From the NCBI RefSeq assembly GCF_003853645.1, contig NZ_QTPO01000002.1, forward strand, positions 62,001-126,000: a stretch of DNA of 64,000 nt, read 5' to 3'. The notes under the pieces are model-generated. The model worked only from the letters and a program-made list of their open reading frames with translations. It ran no database searches and was not told the origin of the DNA. How positions within the stretch are numbered: position 1 is the stretch's first letter; each line of letters opens with the position of its first letter. Below are positions 41,792-51,800 of the stretch, piece by piece. The position numbers were made by a program, and so were the translations under genes. Source of the DNA: Burkholderia sp. Bp9143 (lineage in GTDB: Bacteria; Pseudomonadota; Gammaproteobacteria; Burkholderiales; Burkholderiaceae).

Positions 41792-42163
41792 TCAGACCGA
41801 GAACGACGAGCCGCACCCGCAGGTGGTCGTGGCGTTCGGGTTCTTGATCACGAACTGGGCACCGTTGAGGTCGTCCTTGTAGTCGATCTCGGCGCCGACC
41901 AGGTACTGGTAGCTCATCGAGTCGATCAGGAGCTGGACGCCGTTCTTGTTCATCACGGTGTCGTCCTCGTTGACTTCCTCGTCGAACGTGAAGCCATACT
42001 GGAAGCCCGAGCAGCCGCCGCCCTGCACGAACACGCGCAGCTTCAGGTCGGGATTGCCCTCTTCGTCGATCAGTTGCTTGACCTTGTCGGCCGCGGCGTC
42101 GGTGAAGACGAACGGTACCGGCATTTCGGTCGTCGTTGCTGCGGATTCGGTAACAGCGTTCAT
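41792..42163 (-). CDS. erpA: iron-sulfur cluster insertion protein ErpA
   Basis: ErpA is an A-type carrier that delivers Fe-S clusters to apoproteins, including isoprenoid-synthesis enzymes. The 123-residue protein carries the three conserved cysteines in [11 protein letters not shown] and [11 protein letters not shown]. Length is normal. It lies downstream of rplM-rpsI on the same strand but behind a terminator, so it probably has its own promoter. Confidence 0.96.
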   Translation of the reverse strand: MNAVTESAATTTEMPVPFVFTDAAADKVKQLIDEEGNPDLKLRVFVQGGGCSGFQYGFTFDEEVNEDDTVMNKNGVQLLIDSMSYQYLVGAEIDYKDDLNGAQFVIKNPNATTTCGCGSSFSV

Positions 42164-42294
42164 GCGAACTCTCCAAAAAGCTTTAGCCGCTATTGTAGGG
42201 CCGATCAGAAGATCGTGCTGATGTCCATGAAATCAATAGGTTCTTGTTGATTTCAATGCGGGGGCCCGCACGCGGGTGGCCGCCGCGCGGGCAT

Positions 42295-42328
42295 AAAAAA
42301 ACCGCCAGCGCGAAAGCTGGCGGTTTTT
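42295..42328 (-). terminator. intrinsic terminator of the rplM-rpsI operon
   Basis: On the minus strand ACCGCCAGC and GCTGGCGGT form a 9-bp stem with a 6-nt loop, followed by a T-run. Confidence 0.92.
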
Positions 42329-42370
42329 CCGGCGGACGCCGCCCGGAAGCGGCGCGGCCATGAAGCGGAA

Positions 42371-42763
42371 TTAACGCTTCGAGAACTGCTTTGCGCGACG
42401 TGCCTTGCGCAGACCAACCTTCTTACGCTCGACTTCACGTGCATCGCGCGTGACGAAGCCTGCGTTCGACAGCGACGGCTTCAGCGTCGCATCGTAGTCG
42501 ATCAGCGCGCGGGTGATGCCGTGGCGCACTGCACCTGCCTGACCCGTTTCGCCGCCGCCATTGACGTTGACCTTGATGTCGAACGTCTGGCCGTGGTTCG
42601 TGAGTTCCAGCGGCTGACGCACGATCATCAGCGACGTTTCGCGCGAGAAGTAGTCAGCGATGGGCTTGCCGTTGACGATGATGTCGCCCTTGCCAGCCTT
42701 GATGAAGACACGTGCGACTGCGCTCTTGCGGCGGCCCGTACCGTAGTTCCAGTTACCGATCAT
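42371..42763 (-). CDS. rpsI: 30S ribosomal protein S9
   Basis: A 130-residue ribosomal protein S9 whose tail reaches the decoding site. It starts [20 protein letters not shown] and ends with the basic [11 protein letters not shown] tail that contacts P-site tRNA. It follows rplM by 11 bp in the universal rplM-rpsI operon. Confidence 0.98.
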   Translation of the reverse strand: MIGNWNYGTGRRKSAVARVFIKAGKGDIIVNGKPIADYFSRETSLMIVRQPLELTNHGQTFDIKVNVNGGGETGQAGAVRHGITRALIDYDATLKPSLSNAGFVTRDAREVERKKVGLRKARRAKQFSKR

Positions 42764-42774
42764 GTGGGCTCCCC

Positions 42775-43203
42775 TTAGATCTCGAGCGCCTTCGGCTGTT
42801 GCGCCGAATGCGGATGCGTAGCTTCAGCGTAGACCTTCAGCTTCTTGATCATCGCGTAGCCGAGCGGGCCCTTCGGCAGCATGCCCTTGACCGCTTTCTC
42901 GAGCGCACGGCCCGGGAAGCGTTCTTGCATCTTGCCGAACGTCGTTTCATAGATGCCGCCCGGGTAGCCCGAGTGACGGTAGTACTTCTTGTCCAGAGTC
43001 TTGTTGCCCGTGACCTTCAACTTGCTCGCGTTGATGATGATGATGAAATCACCAGTGTCGACGTGCGGGGTGAACTCAGGCTTGTGCTTGCCGCGCAGAC
43101 GGCGTGCCACTTCGCTGGCAACACGGCCGAGAACCTTATCCGTCGCGTCAATCACGTACCATTCGCGCGTCACCTCATGGGCTTTTGCGGAAAACGTCTT
43201 CAT
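42775..43203 (-). CDS. rplM: 50S ribosomal protein L13
   Basis: A 142-residue ribosomal protein L13. It starts [20 protein letters not shown] and contains the conserved [20 protein letters not shown] and HSGYPGG segments. It is the first gene of the operon, with a strong promoter (43324-43353) and a leader of about 115 nt. In E. coli L13 represses its own mRNA through the leader; the same may apply here but is not shown. Confidence 0.98.
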
Positions 43204-43323
43204 GATCGATCCAAAAAAATGCTTTGCCCGATGTGTTCTTCCTGCTTGTCTGTGTGCGCTTCGAGGCGCGGTGCAGGCTCTCCCTGTTCTTTTTCCGTGG
43301 GCATGAATGCGGAAAAGCCCTGA

Positions 43324-43353
43324 ATTATAAAGGAAATACCGCAGGGCGGTCAA
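43324..43353 (-). promoter_or_regulatory. rplM-rpsI promoter
   Basis: On the minus strand TTGACC (43353-43348) and TATAAT (43329-43324) stand 18 bp apart. Transcription would begin near 43317, giving a leader of about 115 nt before rplM. Confidence 0.75.
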
Positions 43354-43514
43354 AGAGAATCCGCGCCCCGTGCCGGCGGCGCCCGAAATGCGCCAAAATC
43401 CGGTCGTGCCCCGATACACCAGGCGAACCGAGCGCCCAGCGAGGCACCCATCGACGCGCGGCACCTGACCTTGCCGCGCCAGACCGGTCGACAACGGAAA
43501 AACAACAAACAAGC

Positions 43515-43820
43515 ATGATGAAACAACGACTTACGCCCTTTCTCGCGGCCGCCTTGCTGGCCGCCGCCGCGCCCGCCGTCGCCGCCCGGGCCGGCTGCGA
43601 GGCCAAGCTCGACGCCCTCGACGCCCGCATCGCCGACGCCCGCGGCGCCCATGCCGAAGATCGCATCGCCCGCCTGCGCGCGGTACGCGAACGCGTGCGC
43701 CACTTTTGCGCGCGCGGTCACGGCCACGCATCGGCCGCACATGCTCCGGCCCCTGCCGCCCGATCCACGGACACGCCGCCCGGCGCAGCGTCGCAGCCGG
43801 CCGCGCGACAGCCCGCGTAA
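43515..43820 (+). CDS. small exported DUF1090-like protein
   Basis: A 101-residue protein with a signal peptide ([20 protein letters not shown]), so it is likely periplasmic. The mature part [20 protein letters not shown] ending in VRERVRHFC matches the Cys-spaced, charged helical pattern of DUF1090 (E. coli YqjC), with two cysteines that may form a disulfide. The last 30 residues are Ala/Pro-rich. Function is unknown. Two ATGs are adjacent at 43515 and 43518. The gene is divergent from rplM. Confidence 0.65.
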
Positions 43821-43880
43821 TCGGTATCAACAGCGGATGTCGGCGCGCGCAAACTGAGCGCCGATGTTTGCACGGGACGA

Positions 43881-43909
43881 AAAAAAGCCCGAACGGCTGG
43901 TTCGGGCTT
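43881..43909 (-). terminator. intrinsic terminator of the candidate small RNA
   Basis: On the minus strand AAGCCCGAAC and GTTCGGGCTT form a 10-bp stem with a short loop, ending in seven T residues. Read rightward it lacks a T-run, so it serves the minus strand best. Confidence 0.85.
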
Positions 43910-43970
43910 AATCCACCTTAGGAGGAGGGTGGAGGAGACATGCGGAGGTTGCCGCAGCGCGACAACCAAT
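43881..43970 (-). ncRNA. candidate small RNA with anti-Shine-Dalgarno loop
   Basis: A complete sRNA-like unit. On the minus strand -35 TTGTGA (44006-44001) and -10 TATAAT (43983-43978) are 17 bp apart, giving +1 near 43970. The ~90-nt transcript would fold into three hairpins: UGCGG/CCGCA (43956-43941); CCACC/GGUGG (43932-43913), whose 10-nt loop is CUCCUCCUAA; and the terminator AAGCCCGAAC/GTTCGGGCTT with seven T residues (to 43881). The C/U-rich stretch CTCCTCCACCCTCCTCC (43937-43921) can pair with ribosome-binding sites of mRNAs. I infer a translational regulator. C-rich anti-SD sRNAs are, as I recall, reported in Burkholderia, but I cannot tell whether this is one of them. Confidence 0.75.
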
Positions 43971-43977
43971 GAGGCTC

Positions 43978-44006
43978 ATTATACGAATGCGTCGCAGACT
44001 TCACAA
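43978..44006 (-). promoter_or_regulatory. promoter of the candidate small RNA
   Basis: TTGTGA-N17-TATAAT on the minus strand, with perfect spacing and a consensus -10. It sits in an A+T-rich stretch (about 43975-44165) that stands out against the GC-rich surroundings. Confidence 0.75.
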
Positions 44007-44250
44007 GAAAATTTGCATTACGAAATTCAACACCATAATACGGAATATGGCCAGCTTTGCCAGACAGACGGATTTTCCTCTCTAAAATCAATCGACTGGG
44101 TAGCAAGAACACGATCGGCAAACCGTCCATCTAGAGTAAAACCCCTAAAGAAAGCAGGGAAATCGGCGTTCGGCGCCCCGCCGGGCGCCGAACACGGCGG
44201 CGCGGCGCGGCGCGTCGTGCAGCGCATCAGCCGACCGTTGCGCAGCGGGC

Positions 44251-44256
44251 TACAAT
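44251..44256 (+). promoter_or_regulatory. possible -10 box of the OsmC-family gene
   Basis: TACAAT lies 40 bp before the start codon at 44297; no clear -35 is seen. Confidence 0.35.
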
Positions 44257-44296
44257 GCCGGATCGAATCCGAATCAGGCAACGCTGGAGCGCAAGC

Positions 44297-44719
44297 ATGG
44301 AATGCAAAGTAAGCTGGATGGGTCAGGACGGCATGGCGTTTTCCGCCCAGACCGGAAGCGGGCACCTCGTCGCGATGGACGGTGCGCCGGAAGGCGGCGG
44401 CCATAACCTCGCGCCGCGCCCGATGGAAATGGTGCTGGTCGGCACCGGCGGCTGCACCGCGTACGACGTCGTGCTGATCCTGAAGAAGAGCCGCCAGGAA
44501 GTCACCGGCTGCTCGGTCACGCTGAAGGCCGAACGCGCGAGCGAAGATCCGAAGGTGTTCACGAAGGTCCACTTCCACTTCACCGTCACGGGCCGCAACC
44601 TCAACCCGGCCACGGTCGAGCGCGCGATCAACCTGTCGCACGACAAGTACTGCTCCGCGTCGATCATGATCGCGAAGACGGCCGAACTCACGCATTCGTT
44701 CGACATCGTCGCTGACTGA
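44297..44719 (+). CDS. OsmC-family protein (YhfA-like)
   Basis: A 140-residue OsmC/Ohr-fold protein. Two reactive-type cysteines are visible, in VGTGGCTAYDVVLILKK and in LSHDKYCSASIMI, the usual pair of this superfamily. The length and the lack of an Ohr-specific pattern suggest the YhfA branch, whose function is unsettled. The ATG reads MECKVSWMGQDGMAF. It shares a bidirectional terminator with the convergent rnpB. Confidence 0.9.
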   Translation: MECKVSWMGQDGMAFSAQTGSGHLVAMDGAPEGGGHNLAPRPMEMVLVGTGGCTAYDVVLILKKSRQEVTGCSVTLKAERASEDPKVFTKVHFHFTVTGRNLNPATVERAINLSHDKYCSASIMIAKTAELTHSFDIVAD

Positions 44720-44739
44720 ACTCGCGGCAGCCACACATG

Positions 44740-44779
44740 AAAAAAAAGGCCGGCGCTCCTGACGGAGCGCCGGCCCTTT
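44740..44779. terminator. bidirectional terminator between the OsmC gene and rnpB
   Basis: GGCCGGCGCTCC and GGAGCGCCGGCC form a 12-bp perfect stem with a TGAC loop, flanked by eight A residues (a T-run for rnpB) and CTTT. Confidence 0.92.
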
Positions 44780-44793
44780 CGCATTCGAACGGC

Positions 44794-45203
<410 letters not shown>

Positions 45204-45213
45204 GACGCGCATT

Positions 45214-46092
45214 CTAGCACTGCGCGCCGCCGCCGGCAGCGCGCGAACGTCGGCCGCTGCGGAAAACTGCCGGATCGTCGTAGAACGCGGGCGCGGCATT
45301 CGCGTTGCACCAGCCTGGCACGCCCAGCACCGGGAGCGGCGCGAAATCGCGGCTCGTCAGCTCGCGGGTCGCGAGTTCGCCGGCGATCCGCGCGTCGACA
45401 TGCGCGGCACGCCGGGCGTCGGGCCACGAGAAATAGTCGTCGCTCACTTCGACGATCCACGTGTGCGCGGTGCAGGACTTGTAGGGCGCGACGAGCTTCT
45501 CCAGCAGCGCATGGCCGACGAGCCGCGCCTCGCAGCGCGTGCCCCACGCGTCGCGCGCCGCCACCAGCAGCAGCTGCCAGTTGAAACCGCGCAGCGCGTC
45601 GGCGAGCGAGCGGTCGGCCGTCACGAACAGCGCGGCGTTCTCGTCGAACAGCGTCAGCGCATCGCGCAGCGTGCCGCGCACCGGCCCGACGCCGCCCGCG
45701 GCGTCGATCGCCGCAGCCTGGCGTGCGTTCAGCGCAGCCTTGGTGCGCGGATACGCGAACCACACGAGTGCATTGAAGAAATCGTGAAGATTGTGGCGGG
45801 TCGGTACGCCACCGGTGTCGGCAATATGGGTTTCGTATGCGAGGCCGGGCGGCAGCTCGGCCTGCGGCACGAAGCGCAGCGGCCGGCCACGGCCGCTCGC
45901 CCACGCACCGCCGCGCAGCGCGCCGTTCAGCGCATCGAGCAGCGCGGCCTCGCCCGCGAGCGCGGCCGCCTGGAGCGAACGACCGGGCGCCGCGTAAGGC
46001 GCGAGCCACGGCGCGGACCAGTCGATCCGCTCGAACGCCGCCGCCCCGTCGCCGGCCGTCAGGCCGGCTCCGCGCGGCGGCGTGCCGGTCAC
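45214..46092 (-). CDS. DUF3025 domain-containing protein
   Basis: A 292-residue protein of the uncharacterised DUF3025 family. Recognisable stretches are [18 protein letters not shown] near the start, [20 protein letters not shown] in the centre and [18 protein letters not shown] later. No catalytic motif or membrane span is evident, so it is likely cytosolic. It overlaps the end of pyrC (ATGA) and stops only about 10 bp before the rnpB 5' end, so its tail carries part of the rnpB promoter. Confidence 0.85.
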   Translation of the reverse strand: MTGTPPRGAGLTAGDGAAAFERIDWSAPWLAPYAAPGRSLQAAALAGEAALLDALNGALRGGAWASGRGRPLRFVPQAELPPGLAYETHIADTGGVPTRHNLHDFFNALVWFAYPRTKAALNARQAAAIDAAGGVGPVRGTLRDALTLFDENAALFVTADRSLADALRGFNWQLLLVAARDAWGTRCEARLVGHALLEKLVAPYKSCTAHTWIVEVSDDYFSWPDARRAAHVDARIAGELATRELTSRDFAPLPVLGVPGWCNANAAPAFYDDPAVFRSGRRSRAAGGGAQC

Positions 46093-47153
46093 GCGAACTT
46101 CCAGCCGATCGTTTCACCGGCGCGCAGCGGCACGACCGGCGTATCGCCCGCAAAGACCTCGCGCGGCAGTTCCCAAGTCTCGCGGCGCAGCGTGATCGTC
46201 TCGGTGCTGCGCGGCAGCCCGTAGAAATCGGCGCCGAAGCGGCTCGCGAAATTTTCCAGCTTGTCGAGCGCGCCGGCCTGATCGAACGCCTCCGCATACA
46301 GCTCGAGCGCATGCAACGCCGTGTAGCAGCCCGCGCAGCCACACGCGGTTTCCTTCGCGTCGCGCGCGTGCGGCGCGCTGTCGGTGCCGAGGAAGAAGCG
46401 CGGATTGCCCGACGTCGCGGCTTCGACGAGCGCGACGCGGTGCGTTTCACGCTTCAGCACGGGCAGGCAGTAGTAGTGCGGGCGGATCCCGCCGACGAAC
46501 AGCGCGTTGCGGCTGTACAGCATGTGCTGCGGCGTGATCGTCGCGCCGAGCAGGCCCGGCGCCGCGTCGGCGTCGCGCACGTAGTCGGCGGCGTCCTTCG
46601 TCGTGATGTGCTCGAAGACGACCTTCAGGCCGGGGAAATCGCGGCGCAGCGGCGTCATCACGCGGTCGATGAACACCTTCTCGCGATCGAACATGTCGAT
46701 CGCCGGATCGGTCACCTCGCCGTGCACGAGCAGCGGCATACCGGTTTCCTGCATGACCTCGAGCGTCTTCGCGCACTTCGCGAGATCGCTGACGCCGTGA
46801 TCCGAGTTCGTCGTCGCGCCGGCCGGATACAGCTTCACACCATGCACGAAGCCGCTGTCGCGCGCGCGGCGGACTTCGTCAGGTGACGTGTTGTCGGTCA
46901 GGTACAGCGTCATCAGCGGCTCGAACGCCATGCCCGCCGGCAGCGCGGCCAGGATTCGCTCGCGATACGCCTGCGCTTGCGCGGTGGTCGTGACGGGCGG
47001 CTTCAGGTTCGGCATGACGATCGCGCGGGCGAACTGGCGCGCCGTGTGCGGCAGTACCGCGGCCAGCATGTCGCCGTCGCGCAGGTGCAGGTGCAGGTCG
47101 TCGGGACGGGCGAGCGTGAGCGTCGCCGGGGAGGAAGCGTTCGAGGCAGTCAT
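46089..47153 (-). CDS. pyrC: dihydroorotase (class II)
   Basis: PyrC cyclises carbamoyl-aspartate to dihydroorotate in pyrimidine synthesis. The 354-residue protein has the metal motif [14 protein letters not shown], the carboxylated Lys in GVKLYPAG, metal His residues in LLVHGEV and VFEHITT, and the Asp in [10 protein letters not shown]. The start at 47153 is chosen because family similarity begins soon after, but no Shine-Dalgarno is seen and in-frame ATGs lie at 47184 and further up. Its stop overlaps the DUF3025 start. Confidence 0.95.
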   Translation of the reverse strand: MTASNASSPATLTLARPDDLHLHLRDGDMLAAVLPHTARQFARAIVMPNLKPPVTTTAQAQAYRERILAALPAGMAFEPLMTLYLTDNTSPDEVRRARDSGFVHGVKLYPAGATTNSDHGVSDLAKCAKTLEVMQETGMPLLVHGEVTDPAIDMFDREKVFIDRVMTPLRRDFPGLKVVFEHITTKDAADYVRDADAAPGLLGATITPQHMLYSRNALFVGGIRPHYYCLPVLKRETHRVALVEAATSGNPRFFLGTDSAPHARDAKETACGCAGCYTALHALELYAEAFDQAGALDKLENFASRFGADFYGLPRSTETITLRRETWELPREVFAGDTPVVPLRAGETIGWKFA

Positions 47154-47355
47154 AGGAGGCGTCGTGAGGAACGGGCTGGCCATCTGCGGGGCCGGAATGC
47201 GCGTGCGCGGGCCGACTGACGGCAAACCGCAACACGGGGCCTTCGGCCGGCGGAATCCGCTTTTTACCGCTCAAGGCTCGGTGATATGCTAGAAGCCATA
47301 TTGTACCGGGGTTCACCCGGTTGGTTCCCCTGCTTCCGCCCCCGCCCCAAGTAAA

Positions 47356-48270
47356 ATGTGCCAACTCCTAGGAATGAACTGCGCCGCGCCGACGGACGTC
47401 ACATTCTCCTTCACAGGTTTCGCGGCCCGGGGCGGCCTCACCGATCACCATGCCGACGGCTGGGGGATCGCGTTCTTCGAGGACAAGGCCTGTCGCCTCT
47501 TCATCGACCAGCAGGCGTCGGCCACCTCGCCGATCGCCGAAATGGTGAAGCGCTACCCGATCAAGTCCAAGAACACGATCGCGCACATCCGCAAGGCCAC
47601 GCAGGGCCACATCCTGCTCGAGAACAGCCATCCGTTCATGCGCGAGCTGTGGGGGCGGCACTGGATCTTCGCGCATAACGGCGATCTGCAGGACTACGAA
47701 CCCGACCTCGACGGCAGCGTCTACCATCCGGTCGGCACGACCGACAGCGAGAAGGCGTTCTGCGTGCTGATGCAGGGGCTACGCGAAGCGTTCCCCGGCG
47801 CGCAGCCGCCGTTGCCGGAACTGTTCGAGCGTGTCGGCGAGCTGACGCGCGGCATCACCGATCACGGCGTGTTCAACTTCCTGATGTCGAACGGCCAGGC
47901 CCTCTTCGCGCACTGCTCGACGCGACTGCACTACCTCGTGCGGCGCTGGCCGTTCTCGACCGCGCATCTGGTCGACGAAGACCTGTCGATCGACTTCGCG
48001 AAATACACGACGCCCGAGGATCGCGTCGCGGTGATCGCCACGCAGCCGCTGACCGACAACGAGATCTGGACCTCGTTCGAACCGGGCGAGCTGATCATGT
48101 TCCAGTGCGGCGACGTCGCCGCGCGGATGCAGATTCCGGTGCCCGAACGCGTGCTCGAGAAGCTGCGCAACCCGGCGCTCGACGCGTCGGCGTCCGCGCC
48201 GTGCGGCATGCAGCACGCCGCACTCGCGGCCGGCGCAGACGGCGATTCCGACGACTCGATCGATTTCTGA
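47356..48270 (+). CDS. class II glutamine amidotransferase (YafJ-like)
   Basis: A 304-residue N-terminal-nucleophile amidotransferase. The catalytic Cys is residue 2 (MCQLLGMNC), which fixes the start codon. Other motifs are TDHHADGWGIAFFED, IAHIRKATQG and FAHNGDL, which form the glutamine-binding site. No synthase domain is fused, so the acceptor of the ammonia is unknown. A TAAAAT string overlaps the ATG and cannot be this gene's -10. It is divergent from pyrC. Confidence 0.9.
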   Translation: MCQLLGMNCAAPTDVTFSFTGFAARGGLTDHHADGWGIAFFEDKACRLFIDQQASATSPIAEMVKRYPIKSKNTIAHIRKATQGHILLENSHPFMRELWGRHWIFAHNGDLQDYEPDLDGSVYHPVGTTDSEKAFCVLMQGLREAFPGAQPPLPELFERVGELTRGITDHGVFNFLMSNGQALFAHCSTRLHYLVRRWPFSTAHLVDEDLSIDFAKYTTPEDRVAVIATQPLTDNEIWTSFEPGELIMFQCGDVAARMQIPVPERVLEKLRNPALDASASAPCGMQHAALAAGADGDSDDSIDF

Positions 48271-48863
48271 GCGCGCTGCGCCGGCAGACGCACCCTTCAC
48301 GCCTTCCGCTTTTGCACCATCGTCGCACCACACATCCGCCGGTGATCGCCGGCATTGAAAGTCTGCACCCGACAACGCTTCATTCAGGTCGCCATTCCAC
48401 GCACGCGATTGTCGCCACGCAGCATTCACTTTTATTTTATTAATTTTCAAGCGAAAATAATTCACTGGCGAAAAAATAAAACAAGAACCTTCAAACCGGA
48501 TAACCCGGAAGTCATAGTTTAAAGCAAAATCCCCACCCGGATCGTGCGCCAGCCCACCGAATCCGCGATTCCGCTCGTTTTACAGATAATCCACCAAACC
48601 CTCACCCACAAAGGCTTTCAGTTCGATTAACCACACAATTAAAAAATACCACTCAATACCGTTACCATCCCCACATTTCCTGATTTTTCGAAAATCGACC
48701 GCCCCGTCGATTAGTAGACTCGCTCCATCTACGGTGTAACGAAACCTGACTGGCGCAATGCAGCCACGGCTGCCGCACGTCCATTCGAATCACGCGTCAC
48801 CGTGGAATGCGCATTCGCCGCATGCGGCGAATACCACTTCAAAACAAGAAAGAGGGGCATGTC
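48271..48863. other. A+T-rich regulatory-like region before the autotransporter
   Basis: This 593-bp gap has no supportable gene. From about 48420 it is strikingly A+T-rich with A and T runs (48430-48480), including the palindrome ATTTTC-AAGC-GAAAAT (48443-48458). Such DNA is typical of nucleoid-protein silenced promoters, which I infer for the surface protein downstream. A precise promoter is not clear. Confidence 0.55.
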
Positions 48864-51800
48864 GTGAATCACTCATTTCGATCGATCTGGAGCGAAGCCA
48901 CCGGGTGCTGGGTCGCGGTAGCGGAAACGACACGGGCGCGCGGCAAGCGCTCGGGCAGCGAATCCGGCACGGGCCGGAGCGCTACGCACGAAGCCGTGCG
49001 CCGGCCGCCGCTGCGGATCGCCGCACTCGGCGTCGCGTTGGCCGCGCTGTCGGCCGGCCCGGCGGTTGCCTCGACTTGCGGCAACGGCGCGCCGGTCGCC
49101 AGCGGCGGCACCTGCGCGATCGGCAGCTTCAGCCCGACGGCCAACGACAACGGAGTCGGTTCCATGGACGTCTCGGGCGGCGACACGATCGGCCTGACCG
49201 GCGCATGGGCCGGCACGCGCGGCGATGCCGGCTACACGCTCACGCCGATTGGCAGCACGACCATCCTGTCGGGCAATCCGAACCAGCCGCTGCTGTCGCT
49301 CGGCGGCAAGACGTACAGCGTCAGCACGCCCGACCCGATCACCGGCACCCACACGTCGGTCGCGACCTACGACTCGTCCGCGTTCACCGCGTCGACGGCC
49401 GGCGCGACCAACGTGCCCGTCTACCACGACGTGAACGGCAGCCAGTACTTGAACCCGCGCATCGGCACCATCGGCCGCACCGGCGGCACGCTCAACGTGT
49501 CGATCGGCAATGCGGCGAACGCGCCCGATGCAGCCGGCAACGCGATCACGATGGCCGCGAAAGCTACCGACCTGACCCTCGCGGACGGCACGGGCTCCGC
49601 GAAAAGCACCGTCAACTGGAATTCGCGCAACCAGATCTGGTTCACCACCGGCGACTATCTCACGGTCGGCGGCGCCGTCGGCAACCTCCAGCTCGACGTG
49701 CCGGCCTATGCGGGCACCTTCACCGCGTTCGACGGCAGCACGTGGAAGGTCACCGACGCGACATCGCTCGTCGCGTACAACGACTTTCTCGTGCGCTCGG
49801 TGCAAAGCGGCGCGCTCGGCTCGCAGACCGCCTACGACAACGCGTTCAGCCAGGCCGTCACGTTCTCGCAGGAAACCTTCCAGTACCAGAACAACGTGTC
49901 CGCGGGCGACAAGAACACACTGCCGATCGATTTCCTGTCGGCGATGCACGGCACGGGCACGAACGCGACGCTGCATATCGGCAAGGACGGCCAGATCGAC
50001 TTCCGCGGCACCAACACGATCATCCTGAACTCGGCCGTCTTCGCGGAGAACGGCGCACACTTCGTCAACGACGGGCGCCTGTCGGGCGACTTCACGTTGG
50101 TGCGCCTGCTGAGCGGCGCAAGCGGCGTCAACAACGGCACGATCTCGTCCGGCTACGCGTCCGGCGACAACTTCGACACGAGCGGCAGCGCGCCGCCCGC
50201 CAACTTCGGCTTCAACGCGTACACGGAAGGCAACGGCGTGTATGCGAGCGGCAGGGACACCTCGTTCGTCAACAACGGCGTGATGAACGTCGGCGCGTGG
50301 ACGCTCGACGGCAACCGGCCGGGCCTGCAGAACTACGCGGTGGGCGTGACAGGCGGCGCGACGGGGTCGAACACCGGCACGATCAACGTCGGCGTCAATG
50401 CGACGATGCTCGACAGCCAGGTGATCGGCGGCCTCGTCACCAACGACGGCCTCTTCACGAACCAAGCCGGCGGCACGATCTACCTCGGCCGCTCGGCGCA
50501 GTATGCACCGGGCGGCACGGCAAACGACGTCGCGCTCGCCGCGCACGCGTACGGCATCCTGCTCAACGGTTCCGGCGCCGGGCGCAACCTGGGCACGATC
50601 GTGATCGGTTCGCAGACGCAGAACGGCACCGCGATGGCGAGCTTCGATTCGTCGTACGGCTATCTGAGCAACGAAGGCACGATCGTCGTCAACGGCGCTG
50701 CGCCCGGCACGCCGCTCGCCAACGTCGGCATGCTCGCGGCCAATACGGCCGCGACCGTGAGCAACGCCGGCACCATCACGTTGAACGGCGTAAACGGCAT
50801 CGGCATCATGGTCGTCGGCACCGGTACGAAGGCAACGACTGCCCTGTCGAGCGGCACGATCAACGTGGCCGGCGGCCTCGATCCGGCCTCGGACACGCGC
50901 AACTACGGCGTGTGGGCCGAAGGGCCGCGCGCGACGGCCGCGCTCAACGGCAAGCTCAACCTGACGGGCACCGGCGCGATCGGCGTGCATGCCCGCTCGG
51001 GCGCGACGATCAGCGTTTGGGCCAACGCGGTGCCGCATTTCGTGTCCGGTACCAACCAGATCGGCTTCTACGCCTACGGCGCCGGCTCGAAGATCAACGT
51101 CGCCGCGCAGCACCTCAGCGTCGACACCGACGATTCGACGCTGTTCCGCATCGCTAGCGGCGCGGCCTACACGGGCGCGTCGGCGGCCGGCACGCTGACG
51201 ACGGACGTGAACGGCCAGGGTGCGCGCGGCGTGCTCGCGACCGGCGCCGGCACCACGCTGTCGACCGGCAATGCGACCTACAACGTCAACGGCGCGAACA
51301 GCGTCGCGGTCACGGTCGAAGGCGGTGCGCAAGGCACGATCGATACGAACGCGACGATCAACCTGAACGCGACCGGCGCGATCGCAGGCATCGTCGACGG
51401 CCAGGCGCACGACCTCGCCGGCGCGAATGCCGGCGCGCCGGTCGCGACGACGCTGACCAACGATGCCGCGGTCACCTCGTCGACCGCGGGCGTGACGGGT
51501 TTCATCGCGCAGAACCTCGGCACGCTCGAGAACCGCGACACGGTGCTGCTGACCGGCGCCGGCTCGACGGGCGTCGTGGTCGGCACGCTCGGCACGGTGA
51601 ACAACGCGTCGGCGATCCGCGTGTCGAACGGCACCGGCGCGCTCGTGCAGGGCACGTCGGCCACGCTCGCCAACGCGGGCACGATCGAGGCCGACGATGG
51701 CGTCGCGGGTGTGCACCTGACCGGCGCGGGCGCGTCGGTCGCCCTGTCGGGTGCGGGCACCGTCGTCGCGCACGGCAGCGCCGACGGCGTGTTGATCGAC

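Noticed and set aside
43929..44312. Rightward open frame across the small-RNA region
   Set aside because: Begins in a purine run complementary to the sRNA loop, has no family similarity, and its composition is not gene-like.
47352..47357. TAAAAT as a promoter for the class II amidotransferase gene
   Set aside because: It overlaps the start codon, and Cys2 must follow that ATG, so the gene cannot be transcribed from this box.
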